Shown: one piece after another, positions 32,665 through 34,437 of the stretch | How the letters are laid out: the number at the start of each line of letters is the position of its first letter | Position numbering within the stretch: the stretch's first letter is position 1 | From: an uncultured Actinomycetes bacterium | GTDB taxonomy: Bacteria; Actinomycetota; Actinomycetes; Nanopelagicales; Nanopelagicaceae | Assembly: GCA_903894425.1 (NCBI GenBank) | Contig: CAITQC010000132.1 | Span: forward strand, 1-34,437 | Reading direction: 5' to 3' | DNA: 34,437 nt | Translations under genes and position numbers: made by a program | The notes under the pieces: model-generated | Told to the model about the DNA's origin: nothing | Database searches by the model: none | The model's input: only the letters and a program-made list of their open reading frames with translations

Positions 32665-33066
32665 TTAACGCTCGTTACGGTCTAAATCATCTGGGCCAAA
32701 AGCCCAAGGCAACATTGCAGCCATTGTTTGTGGGCCATCATCGGTCATTAAAAGCGCATTGGAGCCACCATGTTCGAACAAGAGTTGGCGACAGCGACCA
32801 CAAGGTGCCAAGTGATTTCCCTGTCCATCTACACATGAGATTGCGATCAAGCGACCGCCGCCGGTAGCAATCAAATTTGAAACTAAACCGCATTCGGCGC
32901 ACAGTCCTAAGCCATAGCTAGCGTTTTCAACATTGCAGCCAGAGACGATACGACCATCATCTACTAGGGCTGCAACACCAACAGGAAATTTTGAATATGG
33001 AGCATATGCGGTTTTCATCGCTGCTACTGCAGAATTATGTAGCGCATCCCAATCTATAGTTGTCAT
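32665..33066 (-). CDS. cdd: Cytidine deaminase
   Basis: A 133-aa homotetrameric-type cytidine deaminase converting (deoxy)cytidine to (deoxy)uridine. The zinc and catalytic residues are C56 and E58 in CAEC and C89 and C92 in PCGRC, with the substrate motif NVENASYG at 45-52. A much longer open frame extends upstream, but the ATG at 33066 overlaps the permease stop by 4 bp (ATGA) and gives the standard family length. It feeds uridine to the phosphorylase directly downstream. Confidence 0.95.
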   Translation of the reverse strand: MTTIDWDALHNSAVAAMKTAYAPYSKFPVGVAALVDDGRIVSGCNVENASYGLGLCAECGLVSNLIATGGGRLIAISCVDGQGNHLAPCGRCRQLLFEHGGSNALLMTDDGPQTMAAMLPWAFGPDDLDRNER

Positions 33067-34298
33067 CGCAATCCGCCGCGACGATATGGAATGCCATCTG
33101 CTGCAGGCATTCGAAGTCGCTGCGAAGCAAGTGACATCACAAGAAGAGTTGCAATGTATGGAGTCATTGTTACCAACTGACCAGGCAAAACATCTACAGC
33201 TAAGTAGAACCACATAAATCCTGCTGACATTACTGCGCTAATTGCTGCAGATAGATACTTTGCCTTACGGAAATCTCGATAAACAAGATATGCCAGTACA
33301 ACAACAATCAGAAGAATTAGAGCATGGATTGCCGCAGAGTCACGCAGTTGAAGTGCATCTGCAAATCCAAAGAGCCCTGCACCCATTAGTACTCCACCGG
33401 GGCGGTAATTTCCAAATAGCAGTGCAGCTAGACCGATATAACCACGGCCCGCAACTTGATTTTCTTGGTAATGGTTGGCTGCAACGATCGCTAAGAATCC
33501 ACCACCTAAGCCCGCTAATCCACCTGAGATAAGAACTCCGGCATATTTCATGAGATAAACATTTACACCCAATGATTCAGCAGCTACTGGCGCTTCACCA
33601 GCACTACGTAAACGCAGGCCAAAGGATGTCTTCCAGAGAATAAAGAATGAAATTGGAACTACCGCTACTGCAACAACAGTTACATATGAAAGATCTCCAG
33701 TTAGTCCGCGGATAATCGCAGCTACATCAGAGATGAAAAACCAGTGTTTTTCAGCTATCGGAGTCAATATATCCGGGCTTTGCCAGCCGAAATAATGACC
33801 ACCCGAAAGTACTGGTAAACCGTTATTTGAAATCGCGCCAATATCTGGAGATTGCGAAGGTCCAGGCCATGATCCACCTTGATACAAAATCGTTGAAAGA
33901 TAACGAACTAAGCCTGCAGCGATAATGTTAATGGCAACACCAGAAACAACATGGTCTACGCCAAAAGTAATTGTGGCAATCGCATGAAGTAACGCGCCAA
34001 CAGCACCAAAAAATATTGCTGCAGCTAATCCTAACCACGGACCATGTTTTGAACCGATAAATCCGCCGGCCCAAGCACCAAGAATCATCATGCCTTCAAG
34101 ACCGATATTTACAACACCTGAACGCTCAGAGAAGAGTCCGCCAAGTCCAGCTAAGACGATTGGAACTGAAAGAAGTAAGGCTGCAGACGCAGTTCCAATA
34201 CTTGTTAAATCCGTAGCACCAGTGATTAAACGAATTATAGAAAGCACAAGAATAAGTAGGGTTGCGTTTAGCAGCAATTTTGTAGATTTAGTCTTCAT
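33063..34298 (-). CDS. BMP-type nucleoside ABC transporter permease (YufQ-like)
   Basis: A 411-aa branched-type permease (BPD_transp_2 fold) with about ten membrane helices. FSERSGVVNIGLEGMMILGAW (about 57-77) and RSAGEAPVAAESLGVNV are signatures of the second permease of BmpA/YufOPQ nucleoside and riboflavin uptake systems. A C-terminal block of several extra helices (about 345-400) makes it longer than the roughly 310-aa typical form. It is part of the salvage operon, overlapping the upstream permease and cdd by 4 bp each. Nucleosides are the likely substrate from context and family; the ATPase and binding protein are expected beyond the right edge. Confidence 0.92.
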   Translation of the reverse strand: MKTKSTKLLLNATLLILVLSIIRLITGATDLTSIGTASAALLLSVPIVLAGLGGLFSERSGVVNIGLEGMMILGAWAGGFIGSKHGPWLGLAAAIFFGAVGALLHAIATITFGVDHVVSGVAINIIAAGLVRYLSTILYQGGSWPGPSQSPDIGAISNNGLPVLSGGHYFGWQSPDILTPIAEKHWFFISDVAAIIRGLTGDLSYVTVVAVAVVPISFFILWKTSFGLRLRSAGEAPVAAESLGVNVYLMKYAGVLISGGLAGLGGGFLAIVAANHYQENQVAGRGYIGLAALLFGNYRPGGVLMGAGLFGFADALQLRDSAAIHALILLIVVVLAYLVYRDFRKAKYLSAAISAVMSAGFMWFYLAVDVLPGQLVTMTPYIATLLVMSLASQRLRMPAADGIPYRRGGLR

Positions 34299-34437
34299 GC
34301 TGCTACCGCCTTTGCTAACTCTTTACTTTGCAGAGTTATCTTGTATCTGCGAACAACTTCATAGGCGATAACTGAGGAAAGAAGAATTGAACCTTGCATG
34401 ATTACGTAGGTTTCGGGCGCAATGTCGATGAGTTCTA
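34295..34437 (-). CDS. ABC transporter permease (YufP-like), partial C-terminus
   Basis: The last 46 codons of a protein ending in a charged tail with VRRYK and AKAVAA. The preceding segment ELIDIAPETYVIMQGSILLSS (about 20 residues from the window edge) resembles the end of the final helix of YufP/BPD_transp_2 permeases. The stop overlaps the next permease start by 4 bp (ATGA), the usual arrangement of the two permeases in BMP-type uptake systems. The start lies outside the window. The partial length limits certainty. Confidence 0.8.
   Translation of the reverse strand, partial: ELIDIAPETYVIMQGSILLSSVIAYEVVRRYKITLQSKELAKAVAA

Noticed and set aside
33067-33213. 49-codon N-terminal extension of cytidine deaminase
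   Set aside because: It lies inside the permease coding region, is rich in Cys/Ser/Arg unlike the family, and the ATG at 33066 gives the standard length with an ATGA overlap.
1-34437. tRNA/rRNA genes, CRISPR arrays, insertion sequences, phage genes or toxin-antitoxin pairs
   Set aside because: None seen. The intergenic space is too small for RNA genes and every long frame belongs to a housekeeping or metabolic family.

Overview
This window looks like a piece of a streamlined, low-GC actinobacterial chromosome. The best fit is a freshwater acI-type lineage (Candidatus Nanopelagicales, i.e. Planktophila/Nanopelagicus-like). Evidence: actinobacterial marker genes (DUF3117, AccE epsilon subunit, LCP protein, mycobacterial-type DapD and AccA/AccD) combined with mid-40s GC by eye, almost no intergenic DNA, and many 1-4 bp gene overlaps. 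The genus is inferred from gene content only. No RNA gene, CRISPR array, IS element, prophage or long repeat was found. No gene-free stretch exceeds 90 bp; the longest (6174-6259, 86 bp) holds only the leader of the DUF3117 gene.

Region 1 (1-7454, minus strand) is a housekeeping and envelope block: partial PHP phosphoesterase, EamA exporter, Mrp Fe-S carrier, TatB, HtrA protease, O-methyltransferase, PepA aminopeptidase, DUF3117 protein, a 63-aa lone sigma-region-4 protein, an SRPBCC protein and a LOG-family hydrolase. As I recall it, many of these genes lie near each other in mycobacteria around sigE-htrA-tatB-mrp, but sigE and its anti-sigma gene are missing here. Region 2 (7485-15098) is cell-wall and surface polymer: dapD, a SpoIID/LytB protein, a TagGH-like ABC exporter, a GT2 glycosyltransferase, an LCP ligase, UDP-glucose dehydrogenase and a CoA-binding protein.

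Region 3 (15095-27234) contains purE/purK and biotin ligase on the minus strand. Divergent from them is a nine-gene plus-strand run: accD, accE, maf, accA, purine nucleoside phosphorylase, phosphomutase, deoC, an aldehyde dehydrogenase and a shorter, catalytically dead aldehyde dehydrogenase-like protein. Region 4 (27229-34437) is nucleoside salvage: nucleoside hydrolase and a divergent ribokinase-like PfkB, then a minus-strand operon of BMP-type ABC permeases, cytidine deaminase, pyrimidine nucleoside phosphorylase, adenosine deaminase and a cytochrome P450.

The metabolic logic is coherent. Nucleosides are imported, deaminated, split by phosphorolysis or hydrolysis, and the (deoxy)ribose is isomerised. 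DeoC cleaves deoxyribose-5-P to glyceraldehyde-3-P and acetaldehyde, and the dehydrogenase oxidises the acetaldehyde. The most striking non-coding signal is a TAnnnT hexamer exactly 6 or 7 nt before 13 start codons, which points to widespread leaderless transcription. At two divergent gene pairs the opposing hexamers overlap by 5 of 6 bases, forming apparent bidirectional leaderless promoters.
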